Part shown: positions 8,294 through 15,524 of the stretch, piece by piece
Layout: every line of letters begins with the position of its first letter
Position numbering within the stretch: the stretch's first letter is position 1
Assembly (NCBI RefSeq): GCF_011440305.1
Contig: NZ_JAAOIW010000004.1
Coordinates: 1-64,000 of the forward strand
Direction: 5' to 3'
Length of the DNA stretch: 64,000 nucleotides
From: Paenibacillus agricola
Lineage (GTDB): Bacteria; Bacillota; Bacilli; Paenibacillales; NBRC-103111
The notes under the pieces: generated by a model
Database searches by the model: none
Told to the model about the DNA's origin: nothing
The model's input: the letters and a program-made list of their open reading frames with translations, nothing else
Program-made: the position numbers and the translations under genes

Positions 8294-8798
8294 AGAAAAA
8301 ACAACCAACCAAGGGGTCGAATTCGTCATTACCCGTGTCTTTAGTGCCCCGCGGGAGCTTGTATTCAAGGCATGGACTGAAGCGGAGCACTTGCAGCATT
8401 GGTGGGGACCCACAGGCTTTTCAATCCATATCTCCAAAGCAGATATCCACCCAGGCGGGATCTTCCATTTTTGCATGAAATCTTCGGATGGCCACGAAAT
8501 GTGGGCCAAGTTTGTGTATGGTGAGATTGTAGCTCCAGAGAAGCTGGTGTACATTACTTCCTTTTCCGATGAAGAAGGCAATACGGTTCGAGCTTCTTTT
8601 AGCGAAACCTTTCCACTAGAAATTTCTTATGTGGTGACTTTTATTGAGAAAGATGGCAAAACTCGAATAGAAATGAGCGGAGGCCCTGTTGATGCTACCG
8701 AAGAGGAGCTGCAATTTTACCATTCGATGTTTGGCTCCATGCAGCAAGGCTTCGGCGCTACCTTCGGCCAACTCGACGAATACCTTGCATCGCTGTAA
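8286..8798 (+). CDS. AHSA1/SRPBCC-domain protein
   Basis: 170 aa, a START-like ligand-binding fold related to the Hsp90 activator Aha1. Hallmarks are VFSAPRELVFKAWTEAEHLQHWWGP near the N-terminus, DIHPGGIFHF in the middle and MQQGFGATFGQLDEYLASL at the end. GGAGG precedes the ATG, and the gene overlaps the DoxX-like gene by 8 bases. The ligand is unknown; family members bind hydrophobic molecules. It is the last gene of the arsR unit and is followed by a strong terminator. Confidence 0.88.
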   Translation: MSEEKTTNQGVEFVITRVFSAPRELVFKAWTEAEHLQHWWGPTGFSIHISKADIHPGGIFHFCMKSSDGHEMWAKFVYGEIVAPEKLVYITSFSDEEGNTVRASFSETFPLEISYVVTFIEKDGKTRIEMSGGPVDATEEELQFYHSMFGSMQQGFGATFGQLDEYLASL

Positions 8799-8806
8799 AA
8801 TGTTCA

Positions 8807-8854
8807 AAAAAGACGACTTTCCATTCGATTTCCTAAATGGAAAGTCGTCTTTTT
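8807..8854 (+). terminator. Intrinsic terminator after the arsR unit
   Basis: A 19-bp perfect stem: AAAAAGACGACTTTCCATT (8807-8825) pairs with 8836-8854, which ends in a T-run. Confidence 0.9.
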
Positions 8855-8883
8855 AATTGAAGCGCTGCGGGATTTTTAAAAGC

Positions 8884-8929
8884 AAAAGAACCTCCTAATC
8901 CACTATTGGTGTGGGTGGAGGTTCTTTTT
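8884..8929. terminator. Second, bidirectional terminator
   Basis: AAAAGAACCTCC (8884-8895) pairs with GGAGGTTCTTTT (8917-8928), with an inner CCAC/GTGG pairing. It is 20 bases past the stop of the minus-strand gene at 8948 and probably serves it. Confidence 0.8.
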
Positions 8930-8947
8930 ATGCAAGTCAATTAGGGC

Positions 8948-9256
8948 TTACTTTTTACCTGCATATTCCTTGTTTGCTGTTTCCAGCATTGATTTCCAAT
9001 TAGCAAAATCGGTTTCTCTCACAATGTGTCGCTCAAACAGCTCAGCATGGATGTTGTTGATATCTGCTTGCGTTTTCACTTGAAAGTTGCCTTTCTCTAA
9101 AAACGCTGCAAAAGTCTTCAGGCTGGAATGCTTGCTCATAAAGGCATCATTAAACAATTCATCCAATGAAATAAAATTCGGGTCTTCTTGCACCGTATTT
9201 TGGCCTTGTAAATCCTTCAATAGCTCGTCTAACGATATGGGCTTATGCTTTTTCAG
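8948..9256 (-). CDS. Small hypothetical protein, probable CTG start
   Basis: About 102 aa, unrecognised. The frame starts at CTG (9256), 7 bases after AGGAG (9263-9268 region). The only alternative start, TTG at 9220, has no ribosome-binding site and would remove a coding-like stretch KKHKPISLDELLKDLQ. That stretch is echoed 20 residues later as FISLDELFNDAF, an internal duplication. The rest is charged and helical (KTFAAFLEKGNF, HAELFERHIVRETDFANW) with no signal peptide or membrane segment. It may be a small cytosolic helical protein; the function is unknown. Confidence 0.6.
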   Translation of the reverse strand: MKKHKPISLDELLKDLQGQNTVQEDPNFISLDELFNDAFMSKHSSLKTFAAFLEKGNFQVKTQADINNIHAELFERHIVRETDFANWKSMLETANKEYAGKK

Positions 9257-9565
9257 ACTACCACTCCTAAAATTTGTTTTTCGATGCTAGCTTTACTATG
9301 GAAATCGAAGCTAACTTCATCATTCATCTCGTTGATTATACATGAAATCCATACTAAATGAGAAACTTTTAAATTACTAAGCTGTTATTTGATGGTTCCC
9401 TACCCCAATTATACGATGTGAGAGTAGGTCTCGGCAAACCTTACATGCCATCCAGATGGAAATAGAAAGCGAACCCGTGGCACGGAGCATAAACATCTGT
9501 TACAATTTTCAGTAAATGCCCGTGAGCGGCAGGCTTTAGTTGGAGGCTTTATTAGGAGGATGGGA
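9257..9565. other. Intergenic region between divergent genes (309 bp)
   Basis: It contains no convincing gene. The right half (about 9410-9540) is less AT-rich than the left and has small hairpin potential (GAGA/TCTC around 9420-9435), so it may be a 5' leader of the downstream regulator. No known riboswitch consensus could be matched. The ribosome-binding site AGGAGG (9554-9559) ends it. Confidence 0.4.
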
Positions 9566-10522
9566 ATGTCGGATATTTCATATACAACAGAAGAAATTGG
9601 CAAGCTTTTAAAGGTTTCCAAGGTTACGGTTTATGACTTAATTAAGAAAGGCGACCTTCCTTCCTTTCGTGTAGGCAAGCAAATGCGGGTAGATGCAGCA
9701 GATCTCGAAGCCTACAAAAACCGCGAGAAAGCATCACCTTTTAAGCTACCGAGTGATTTTCAAGAACGTTCCCAACCCGTACCCGCGGCTCCTTTTGCCT
9801 CGAATTCAACGGGCAACCCAACGATTGTAATAACGGGACAGGATATTAGTATCGATATTTTGGCCAGGCAAATGGAGAAGCATATCGTGGGAGCCCGCCC
9901 ACTACGTGCCTATATGGGAAGCCTTGACGGCTTAATTGCGCTCTACCGCGGAGAATGCGATATGGTTTCGACCCACCTGTTCGATGGGGAAACGGGCACC
10001 TATAACCTCCCCTACATCAGCAGGATTTTTATCGGCAGCCCTTTCCTTGTTGTTAATTTACTCACACGGCACACCGGGTTTTTCGTGGCTAAAGGAAATC
10101 CGTTAAAGCTGCGGGGCTGGAGCGATTTAAAAAAACCAGGGCTAAGCATCGTCAATCGAGAAAAGGGAGTTGGCTCCCGTGTGCTCCTGGATGAACAACT
10201 GCGCCTTCTCGGTATGAAAGCAGAGCTGCTCAAAGGCTATGGAACCGAAGAATCCAATCCGATTGCGGTAGCTGCCAAGGTCGCCTCTGGGGAAGCTGAT
10301 GTGGGGATTGGGAATGAAAAATCGGCGACGATGATCGATGGAGTGGATTTCATTCGCCTGATTGAAGAACGGGTGGATCTCGTTATGCTTAAAAAACCAG
10401 AAAACCATGAATGGATTCAAGCGGTTGTTGAGATTCTTAATGACGAAACCTTTAGGGCTCAGCTGCGTGCCATTCCTGGGTATGATCTGTCAAAAACAGG
10501 TCAAATCATGTTAGAAACTTAA
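9566..10522 (+). CDS. Transcriptional regulator: excisionase-type HTH fused to PBP-like ligand domain
   Basis: 318 aa. Residues 1-55 are a MerR/excisionase-type helix-turn-helix (SYTTEEIGKLLKVSKVTVYD, LPSFRVGKQMRVDAADLEAY). Residues about 85-300 form a periplasmic-binding-protein-like domain of the molybdate/LysR-substrate type, with VVNLLTRHTGFFVAKGNP, KPGLSIVNREKGVGSR and VASGEADVGIGNE. Such one-component regulators in anaerobes and Bacillota sense molybdate, tungstate or related ligands. The second ATG (9566) is chosen: AGGAGG abuts the first ATG at 9560 but lies 6 bases before the second. It is followed after 146 bp by an FmdE-like gene, with three phased repeats and a Fur box between. 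The ligand is inferred only. Confidence 0.82.
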   Translation: MSDISYTTEEIGKLLKVSKVTVYDLIKKGDLPSFRVGKQMRVDAADLEAYKNREKASPFKLPSDFQERSQPVPAAPFASNSTGNPTIVITGQDISIDILARQMEKHIVGARPLRAYMGSLDGLIALYRGECDMVSTHLFDGETGTYNLPYISRIFIGSPFLVVNLLTRHTGFFVAKGNPLKLRGWSDLKKPGLSIVNREKGVGSRVLLDEQLRLLGMKAELLKGYGTEESNPIAVAAKVASGEADVGIGNEKSATMIDGVDFIRLIEERVDLVMLKKPENHEWIQAVVEILNDETFRAQLRAIPGYDLSKTGQIMLET

Positions 10523-10540
10523 ATTTTTATATGTTGTTTA

Positions 10541-10569
10541 GTATCTTTTGATATCTTTTAGTATCTTTT
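10541..10569. repeat. Three direct repeats, 10-bp period
   Basis: GTATCTTTT, ATATCTTTT and GTATCTTTT begin at 10541, 10551 and 10561. One helical-turn spacing puts all copies on one DNA face, typical of a regulator array. They lie between the HTH-PBP regulator gene and the FmdE-like gene, so binding by that regulator is a reasonable inference. Confidence 0.55.
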
Positions 10570-10615
10570 AAATAAAAGTAGACATCAAACCAGATCAATG
10601 ATATGATTCGAACTG

Positions 10616-10634
10616 GATAATGATATTCATTCTC
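10616..10634. promoter_or_regulatory. Fur box upstream of FmdE-like gene
   Basis: The 19-mer matches the GATAATGATAATCATTATC consensus at 17 positions; the differences are T at 10626 and C at 10632. It lies 35 bases before the ATG of the FmdE-like gene. Iron-responsive repression is inferred. Confidence 0.7.
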
Positions 10635-10668
10635 AATTATATTCTATTTGAAATTTGGAGGCTATTTG

Positions 10669-11202
10669 ATGTTGGAAATTGCAGTAAGGGATGGACGAAC
10701 AGCAGAGCATTTGAAAATAATCAGGTTTGATGATATTGAAAAATATCATTGCGGCCAGTTTCTAATGGCAATTGCCGTAGCCTTTCGTATGCTTCAGGCG
10801 GGAATAGAAGAATTATGCGGGAACGAGCCGCCCCAGCGAAAAGATATTAAGGTGCTTTCCGGTCATGGCGGGCCTGGCTTTCGCGACGCTATCGAATATG
10901 TGACACGGGCAACCACCCACAATTCTTTAACGGTTGATGTTAATTATCCAGTTGCCCAATATGATCCACATCGGGCCCAATCCTATACCTTTGTCATTTC
11001 TATTGCGGGCCGTTCCCCCGTGGAGGTTTCTCTTAAAGATGGCTTTTTACCGCTTGAGTTTTATGACCTGCTGGAAAAAGGCCGCGCTGGCACTCGTACT
11101 GAAAGCGACGAGCTTCGACTGGATTTCCTCAAAGCGTCACTGTGTAAACGTGCCTTGGCGATGACCCAGGATGAACTGCTTCAAGTAAAACGCCTGGTTT
11201 AA
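10669..11202 (+). CDS. FmdE-like protein (formylmethanofuran dehydrogenase subunit E family)
   Basis: 177 aa. The segment KYHCGQFLMAIAVAFRMLQ followed by LSGHGGPGFRDAIEYVTRAT and a later TYTF-like strand pattern resembles the FmdE N-terminal domain. In that family a Cys/His cluster binds a metal near the start and a GC-containing turn lies before the conserved helix. No C-terminal zinc ribbon is present. Related genes in Bacillota sit beside molybdate or metal transporters, and their role is not settled. The ATG at 10669 follows GGAGG by 7 bases; an upstream TTG at 10648 lacks a site. A Fur box and phased repeats precede it, suggesting control by iron and by the adjacent HTH-PBP regulator. 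The family call is moderate. Confidence 0.6.
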   Translation: MLEIAVRDGRTAEHLKIIRFDDIEKYHCGQFLMAIAVAFRMLQAGIEELCGNEPPQRKDIKVLSGHGGPGFRDAIEYVTRATTHNSLTVDVNYPVAQYDPHRAQSYTFVISIAGRSPVEVSLKDGFLPLEFYDLLEKGRAGTRTESDELRLDFLKASLCKRALAMTQDELLQVKRLV

Positions 11203-11239
11203 TGGATCCGCGAGCACCGATTAGACGAACAAAAACCAA

Positions 11240-11283
11240 AAAAGCGCCTCATCTCCCGTTTAAGTGGGGAGTGAGGTGCTTTT
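11240..11283 (+). terminator. Intrinsic terminator after FmdE-like gene
   Basis: AAAAGCGCCTCA (11240-11251) pairs with TGAGGTGCTTTT (11272-11283) with one G-T pair; an inner CTCCC/GGGGAG stem strengthens it. Confidence 0.85.
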
Positions 11284-11436
11284 ACGTATCACGTATCCGT
11301 TGCAGCAACCTTCTTTTTACGTTATACCATAGCCTGATATCGTCTTGGTTTCCAGGCATCCTGCCAGTCCGAAAGCCTCCTTATTCCCTAACGTTGCCAG
11401 ACTGTTTTTATCCTCTTTTTCCAAAATGAACCTGGC

Positions 11437-11967
11437 TCACGAATTTAAAAACCGGATCAAACCTAATATCGCAAAACAGAACAAAGCCGTACCCGTGCCA
11501 ATACCTGTAATTGCGCTATTTGCTGTATTTAATTTTTTGGAAATAAATAAGGAAGCGATTGAAATCACAACCAGCAGAATGCCCAATATATACAAGCTGG
11601 AATCTTTGAAAATAGGGGCTAACCAGAAAAAATGAAGGCCTACTATAAAAGCAATCCAAGGGGCAACATAATTCTGATATTTGAACTTTATTAATAGGAA
11701 CGCACCTACAGCAGCCAAAAAGAATTCAATATAGACAAATAATAAATACTGTTTGAATACTCTTGGGTCTGATAAAGCCGTGTTGTCATTCCAATGGGTG
11801 ACGCTCAAATAAATACCGATTAAACCTACCAGTAATGCCACGCCAGAAGCGATCCCGATATACATACGCCAGCTTTTTCGCGGATTTTCCTGAGCCCAAC
11901 CAAACCAGCTAAAGCTGAATATTCCGAATATGGCTGCATACATCGCATAATCCCTGACATAGTCCAT
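11437..11967 (-). CDS. Hypothetical integral membrane protein
   Basis: 176 aa with about five to six hydrophobic helices, not recognised as a named family. The N-terminus MDYVRDYAMYAAIFGIFSFSW is followed by a cytosolic-like GWAQENPRKSWRMY loop, then LSVTHWND, a hydrophobic core (LLFVYIEFFLAAVGAFLLI) and a small-residue final helix (SAITGIGTGTALFC). Several aromatic residues lie at helix ends. GGGAGGAG precedes the ATG. It is monocistronic and is convergent with the FmdE-like gene. Confidence 0.75.
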   Translation of the reverse strand: MDYVRDYAMYAAIFGIFSFSWFGWAQENPRKSWRMYIGIASGVALLVGLIGIYLSVTHWNDNTALSDPRVFKQYLLFVYIEFFLAAVGAFLLIKFKYQNYVAPWIAFIVGLHFFWLAPIFKDSSLYILGILLVVISIASLFISKKLNTANSAITGIGTGTALFCFAILGLIRFLNS

Positions 11968-12158
11968 GAGAGCTCCTCCCTTATTTCTTTCCCATTACAC
12001 AACCACGGAGCTAATTCTCGGCTTACTGACTATTTTATCATACAGGGCTTGGTTTAAGAACGTTTGCTAAGCTAGCAGCCATATACGGTTTCAAACTTTA
12101 CTAATGTGTTTATTCATTATTAGTAGCCTACATATCATACACAAATGAGGGATCGCTA

Positions 12159-12332
12159 ATGTTGGATGAATTTCTGGGTAAAAAAGTCATCATTAATTTT
12201 GTTAATGGATCTAATACAAATGCGTTACTACTTGGTTTTCATAATGGATACATTAGATGCAGGCAAGGCATCGACATTCATATTTTTCCGACATCCTTTA
12301 TAAAACAAGTCCAGCTTCAGCTCGACAACTAA
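12159..12332 (+). CDS. Small beta-rich hypothetical protein (57 aa)
   Basis: The frame reads MLDEFLGKKVIINFVNGSNT, then NALLLGFHNGYIRCRQG, IDIHIFPTSFIKQVQLQLDN and a TAA. The alternating hydrophobic strands with a glycine turn (VIINFVNG, ALLLGFHNGYI, IHIFPTSFIKQV) are reminiscent of Sm/LSm or small SH3-like barrels, as in short Bacillota RNA-binding or spore proteins. That resemblance is by eye only. GAGGGAT lies 6-12 bases before the ATG. It stands alone between two minus-strand genes. Confidence 0.55.
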   Translation: MLDEFLGKKVIINFVNGSNTNALLLGFHNGYIRCRQGIDIHIFPTSFIKQVQLQLDN

Positions 12333-12369
12333 CCTGATAGCAGAACTAAACTTATTGGATTCATGAGAG

Positions 12370-13386
12370 CTATTGGCTCGGCTTTTCATGGGATGCTACA
12401 GATGCTTCGAAAGGGTATTTCAATCCCCAATCTGCACGCAGCCGATCCATCGTTTGCATGATCGCAAGCGATTCGTCGAGTGGCATTATTGCGCTTTCCA
12501 GCCGTCCTTCCCGTAAGCATCGCATCGCTTCATTAGCTTCATAGGTATAACCTCTTGGCGCAGCTTTGTCCACGTAGGTCTCCTCCTGCTTTCCGTAGAC
12601 GGATAATACAACTGTTTTAGCCTGCCAAAAATCAGGGACTGTAATTTCGCCTTTGCTGCCTAGAATAGTAACCTCATGCTTCGATTTTAAGCTTAACCCC
12701 GCCATAAGATGCGCCATTTGACCGCCTTCATAACCGAACAAAGCTGTGAACACTTCATCTACGCCTGTAGCTCCCAGCTTGACCAAGCTTTTTATCGTGG
12801 TCGGCTGCTGGCCCATCACCATCGAGATAAAGGATACCCCATATATGCCAACATCCAGTAAAGCTCCGCCACCGAGCGAAGGATTGAATAAGCGGCTTTC
12901 CGGGTTCCAAACGGCATGATTGCCGAAGCGAACGTCGATCATATGTACATCTCCGATTACACCGCTGGCCAGCCATTCCCTTACCTTCTCGATAGCCGGC
13001 AAATACCTCGTCCACATCGCTTCCATAAGAAAAACCTTGTTCTTCCGCGCTAGCACAACCAGTTCCTCCAGCTCGGCGGCATTCATCGTAAAGGACTTTT
13101 CACAGAGCACAGCCTTGCCTGCCTGTAGGCATGCTTGTACATGCTCCTTATGCATGGGATGTGGAGTAGCTACGTAAATAATATCAACATCGGGATTCTC
13201 AATAAGCTCTTTATAGCTGCCATAGGCATACGGAATCTGATACTTGGCTGCAAAATCATCCGCTCTTTCCTGTGATCTTGAGCCTACAGCAGTGATTCGT
13301 GCATGGGGTGCGTGCACAAGGTCATCGGCAAATACACGCGCAATGTCCCCGGGTCCCAGAATGCCCCATTGGATCATGTCTCTCAT
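12370..13386 (-). CDS. Gfo/Idh/MocA-family NAD(P)-dependent oxidoreductase
   Basis: 338 aa. An N-terminal Rossmann fold opens with GILGPGDIARVFADDL, and the catalytic EKP-like motif appears as VLCEKSF after YVATPHPMHKEHVQACL. The C-terminal alpha/beta substrate domain contains DVRFGNHAVWNPESRLF and GGGALLDVGIYGVSF, typical of dimeric dihydrodiol/glucose-fructose oxidoreductase relatives. The lysine of EKS is the expected catalytic lysine; the proline is replaced by serine, which is common in this subgroup. The ATG at 13386 follows GAGGAG by 7 bases. It is monocistronic; the substrate, a sugar or cyclitol, is unknown. Confidence 0.88.
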   Translation of the reverse strand: MRDMIQWGILGPGDIARVFADDLVHAPHARITAVGSRSQERADDFAAKYQIPYAYGSYKELIENPDVDIIYVATPHPMHKEHVQACLQAGKAVLCEKSFTMNAAELEELVVLARKNKVFLMEAMWTRYLPAIEKVREWLASGVIGDVHMIDVRFGNHAVWNPESRLFNPSLGGGALLDVGIYGVSFISMVMGQQPTTIKSLVKLGATGVDEVFTALFGYEGGQMAHLMAGLSLKSKHEVTILGSKGEITVPDFWQAKTVVLSVYGKQEETYVDKAAPRGYTYEANEAMRCLREGRLESAIMPLDESLAIMQTMDRLRADWGLKYPFEASVASHEKPSQ

Positions 13387-13465
13387 AAGCAGTCTCCTCA
13401 GTAATAAACTTAATGAATAAGATAAATATAAATAGTTTCTATCCTTATGTAAAGAGTTATTTGCA

Positions 13466-13501
13466 AAAGAAAAGCTACCCCCTCCTCAGGATGGGATAGC
13501 T
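13466..13501 (-). terminator. Intrinsic terminator downstream of the ABC-F gene
   Basis: On the minus strand AGCTATCCC and GGGTAGCT form the stem, followed by TTTTCTTTT. It is about 165 bases beyond the stop of the ABC-F gene. Confidence 0.7.
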
Positions 13502-13665
13502 GGAAGCTTTATGTGCCAGTCCACTTGGCGAAATAGGCATGTTTATTGTACCCCTCCCCGCTTCCCTCTTTCATAAGCTTATCTACAAAGCAACGAGGCA
13601 ATTGATTAAAATAGAGGCTTCCACTATGAATAGTGGGAGCCCTCATTAGCGCTGAAGCCAGCTTT

Positions 13666-15237
13666 TCAAACGTTTTGCTCGCTGATTCCCGACTCAGGGT
13701 CAAAGACTAGCATCTTCGTTGCTATTTTATCGATAAAAAAGCGGTCATGGCTTACCGTAACCACAGCTCCAGGAAAATGGATCAATGCTTGCTCCATAAC
13801 CTGAATGCTTGTCAAATCCAGATGATTGGTCGGCTCATCCAAAATAATAACAGCTGCCCCAGAGAGCAGGCATTTGGCAAGCGCAACCCGGGCGATTTGA
13901 CCGCCGGACAAATTACCAATCACTTTACCTAGATCCATTTCCGAAAATTGCAGCATCGATAGAAACTTGTTCACTTTTTTCCGTGGAGCCTGTAAACCAA
14001 GCCCATACACATTGACCGCATGGCTCACGGTATCTGTGCGATCAAGCTCATCCCACATCCGGTTGAAATAGGCAAAGCTTACGCCCCGCTCCCAAATAAC
14101 CTCACCGGAATCCGGTTGCTCCTGTCCCGTTAGCACCTTAATTAGCGTCGATTTCCCGCTCCCATTCGGACCGACGATGACCAGCCTGTCCTCCTTCTGG
14201 ATATCGAAGCTGATGTTGTTGAAGATCGACCGTTCGTCATAGGTTTGCCCGATTTTCAGGACTTGGCAGAGCTTGTCGGGGAAACGCAAATTTTCATAAA
14301 TATCCGTAATCAGCACGTTGACAGGATGAGGCTGGGTCCGCTTTTTCATATCAGCAAGCTTGCGCGAGACGCGGTCCTTGGAGGATTTTTTTTGTGTCCG
14401 GCTCTCGATCGCTTCCGACTCCATAATGAGAAGCTCTTCCTCCCATTCGAACTGGCGGTCTAATATTTTTTTATTCATCTTCTTTTTCCGTATGTAGTCG
14501 GTGTAGTTCCCATCGTATTCTTGAAAATGGTAATTTTCAATCTCAATGGTGCGTGTAACGACCTTGTCAATAAATTGCCTGTCATGCGATACCAAAATCA
14601 TCGCTCCATTGTAGCGGTTTAGCCACTGCTCCAGCCACACGAGGCCTTCCATATCCAAAAAGTTAGTCGGCTCATCCAGCAACACCACGTCAGGCAGCTC
14701 CAATAAAATTTTGGCAAGCGCTGCGCGGTTTCTCCAGCCTCCTGAGAGCTCCTCCACAGGCTGGTTGCGCGACCTCTCATTGAACCCTAGCTTGGTTAGC
14801 ACCGTATTGATTTCAACCGAAACATTCCAGCCATCCAAATGCTCCATTTGCTCAAATAGCTCTGCTTGCCGCTTTAAGAGCTGCTCCATTTCCCCCTCAT
14901 CGATAACTTGTCCAAGCTTTTCTCCTACTTCGTTTAGCTCCCGCTCGATAAGCCCAACCTGCTCAAAGCATAGCTCCAGCTCCTGCTGAACCGACAAGCC
15001 ACCTGAGAGCTCCGAGAATTGGGAGAAATAGCTGACTTTAATCTGGGGATCTACCTCTACTTTGCCGGCTGTAGGCTCCTCCTTGCCCATAATCAGCTTG
15101 AATACCGTCGATTTCCCGGCACCATTACGTCCAATTAGGCCGATCCGTTCGCCTTTGCTTACACGAAAATAAATGTCGCGAAAAATCATCGTATCTTCAT
15201 ACTTTTTGGTTACATTTTCCATACGGATTACGCTCAT
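13666..15237 (-). CDS. ABC-F family ATPase (ribosomal protection / translation factor type)
   Basis: 523 aa with two ABC domains and no membrane segment. Walker A motifs are GRNGAGKST (near residue 37) and GPNGSGKST (near 355). Signatures are LSGGWRNR and LSGGQIAR, and the Walker B regions are VVLLDEPTNFLD and VIILDEPTNHLD. Between the domains lies a charged linker (KKKMNKKILDRQFEWEEELL) typical of ABC-F. These proteins act on the ribosomal E site as translation factors or antibiotic-resistance factors (Msr/Vga/Lsa-like); the linker alone does not decide which. AGGGGG lies 6 bases before the ATG, and an extended -10 promoter is close upstream. No partner transporter subunit is present, as expected. 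Confidence 0.9.
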   Translation of the reverse strand: MSVIRMENVTKKYEDTMIFRDIYFRVSKGERIGLIGRNGAGKSTVFKLIMGKEEPTAGKVEVDPQIKVSYFSQFSELSGGLSVQQELELCFEQVGLIERELNEVGEKLGQVIDEGEMEQLLKRQAELFEQMEHLDGWNVSVEINTVLTKLGFNERSRNQPVEELSGGWRNRAALAKILLELPDVVLLDEPTNFLDMEGLVWLEQWLNRYNGAMILVSHDRQFIDKVVTRTIEIENYHFQEYDGNYTDYIRKKKMNKKILDRQFEWEEELLIMESEAIESRTQKKSSKDRVSRKLADMKKRTQPHPVNVLITDIYENLRFPDKLCQVLKIGQTYDERSIFNNISFDIQKEDRLVIVGPNGSGKSTLIKVLTGQEQPDSGEVIWERGVSFAYFNRMWDELDRTDTVSHAVNVYGLGLQAPRKKVNKFLSMLQFSEMDLGKVIGNLSGGQIARVALAKCLLSGAAVIILDEPTNHLDLTSIQVMEQALIHFPGAVVTVSHDRFFIDKIATKMLVFDPESGISEQNV

Positions 15238-15266
15238 GGTTATCCCCCTCTGATTCCTCTTGCGTG

Positions 15267-15275
15267 ATTATAACA
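15267..15275 (-). promoter_or_regulatory. Extended -10 promoter of the ABC-F gene
   Basis: The minus strand reads TGTTATAAT (TGn-TATAAT), about 30 bases upstream of the ATG at 15237; no good -35 was found. The leader is too short for a long attenuator. Confidence 0.45.
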
Positions 15276-15321
15276 CTAGATGGCCTGTCGCTCCTAAAGT
15301 GGTTGGGGAATGTCAGTTATA

Positions 15322-15351
15322 TTGACATTAAAATCATTGCCGCTATATAAT
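15322..15351 (+). promoter_or_regulatory. Predicted eutA promoter
   Basis: TTGACA (15322-15327) and TATAAT (15346-15351), both perfect, are separated by 18 bases. The predicted start at about 15358 leaves a 165-base leader before eutA. Confidence 0.65.
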
Positions 15352-15380
15352 GGATAGCATAAAATAATACAAAACCAAGT

Positions 15381-15443
15381 CGCTTTGATGACACCGATTC
15401 CCTTTTTATGAGACCGGGATTTGCGTGGGTTCAAAGCGTTTTT
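15381..15443 (+). terminator. Terminator-like hairpin in the eutA leader (possible attenuator)
   Basis: CGCTTTGA (15381-15388) pairs with TCAAAGCG (15431-15438), with a weak inner TCCC/GGGA pairing, and TTTTTC follows at once. Position within the leader suggests conditional termination, as known for EutV-controlled eut operons of other Bacillota, but the long loop makes the call uncertain. Confidence 0.4.
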
Positions 15444-15524
15444 CTTATCCAACCTAAATCCCATCACGATAGAAAATGAAGAAGACACGTTGGAGCCTAG
15501 CCTGGGCAAGCAAGGAGGACGCGG

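Noticed and set aside
9410-9540. Possible folate- or molybdenum-cofactor riboswitch upstream of the HTH-PBP gene
   Set aside because: Only a short GAGAGTAGG similarity; the conserved cores of known classes could not be matched and no stem set was found by eye.
15358-15524. Cobalamin riboswitch in the eutA leader
   Set aside because: No B12-box or multi-stem core was recognised; the hairpin is better described as a possible terminator.
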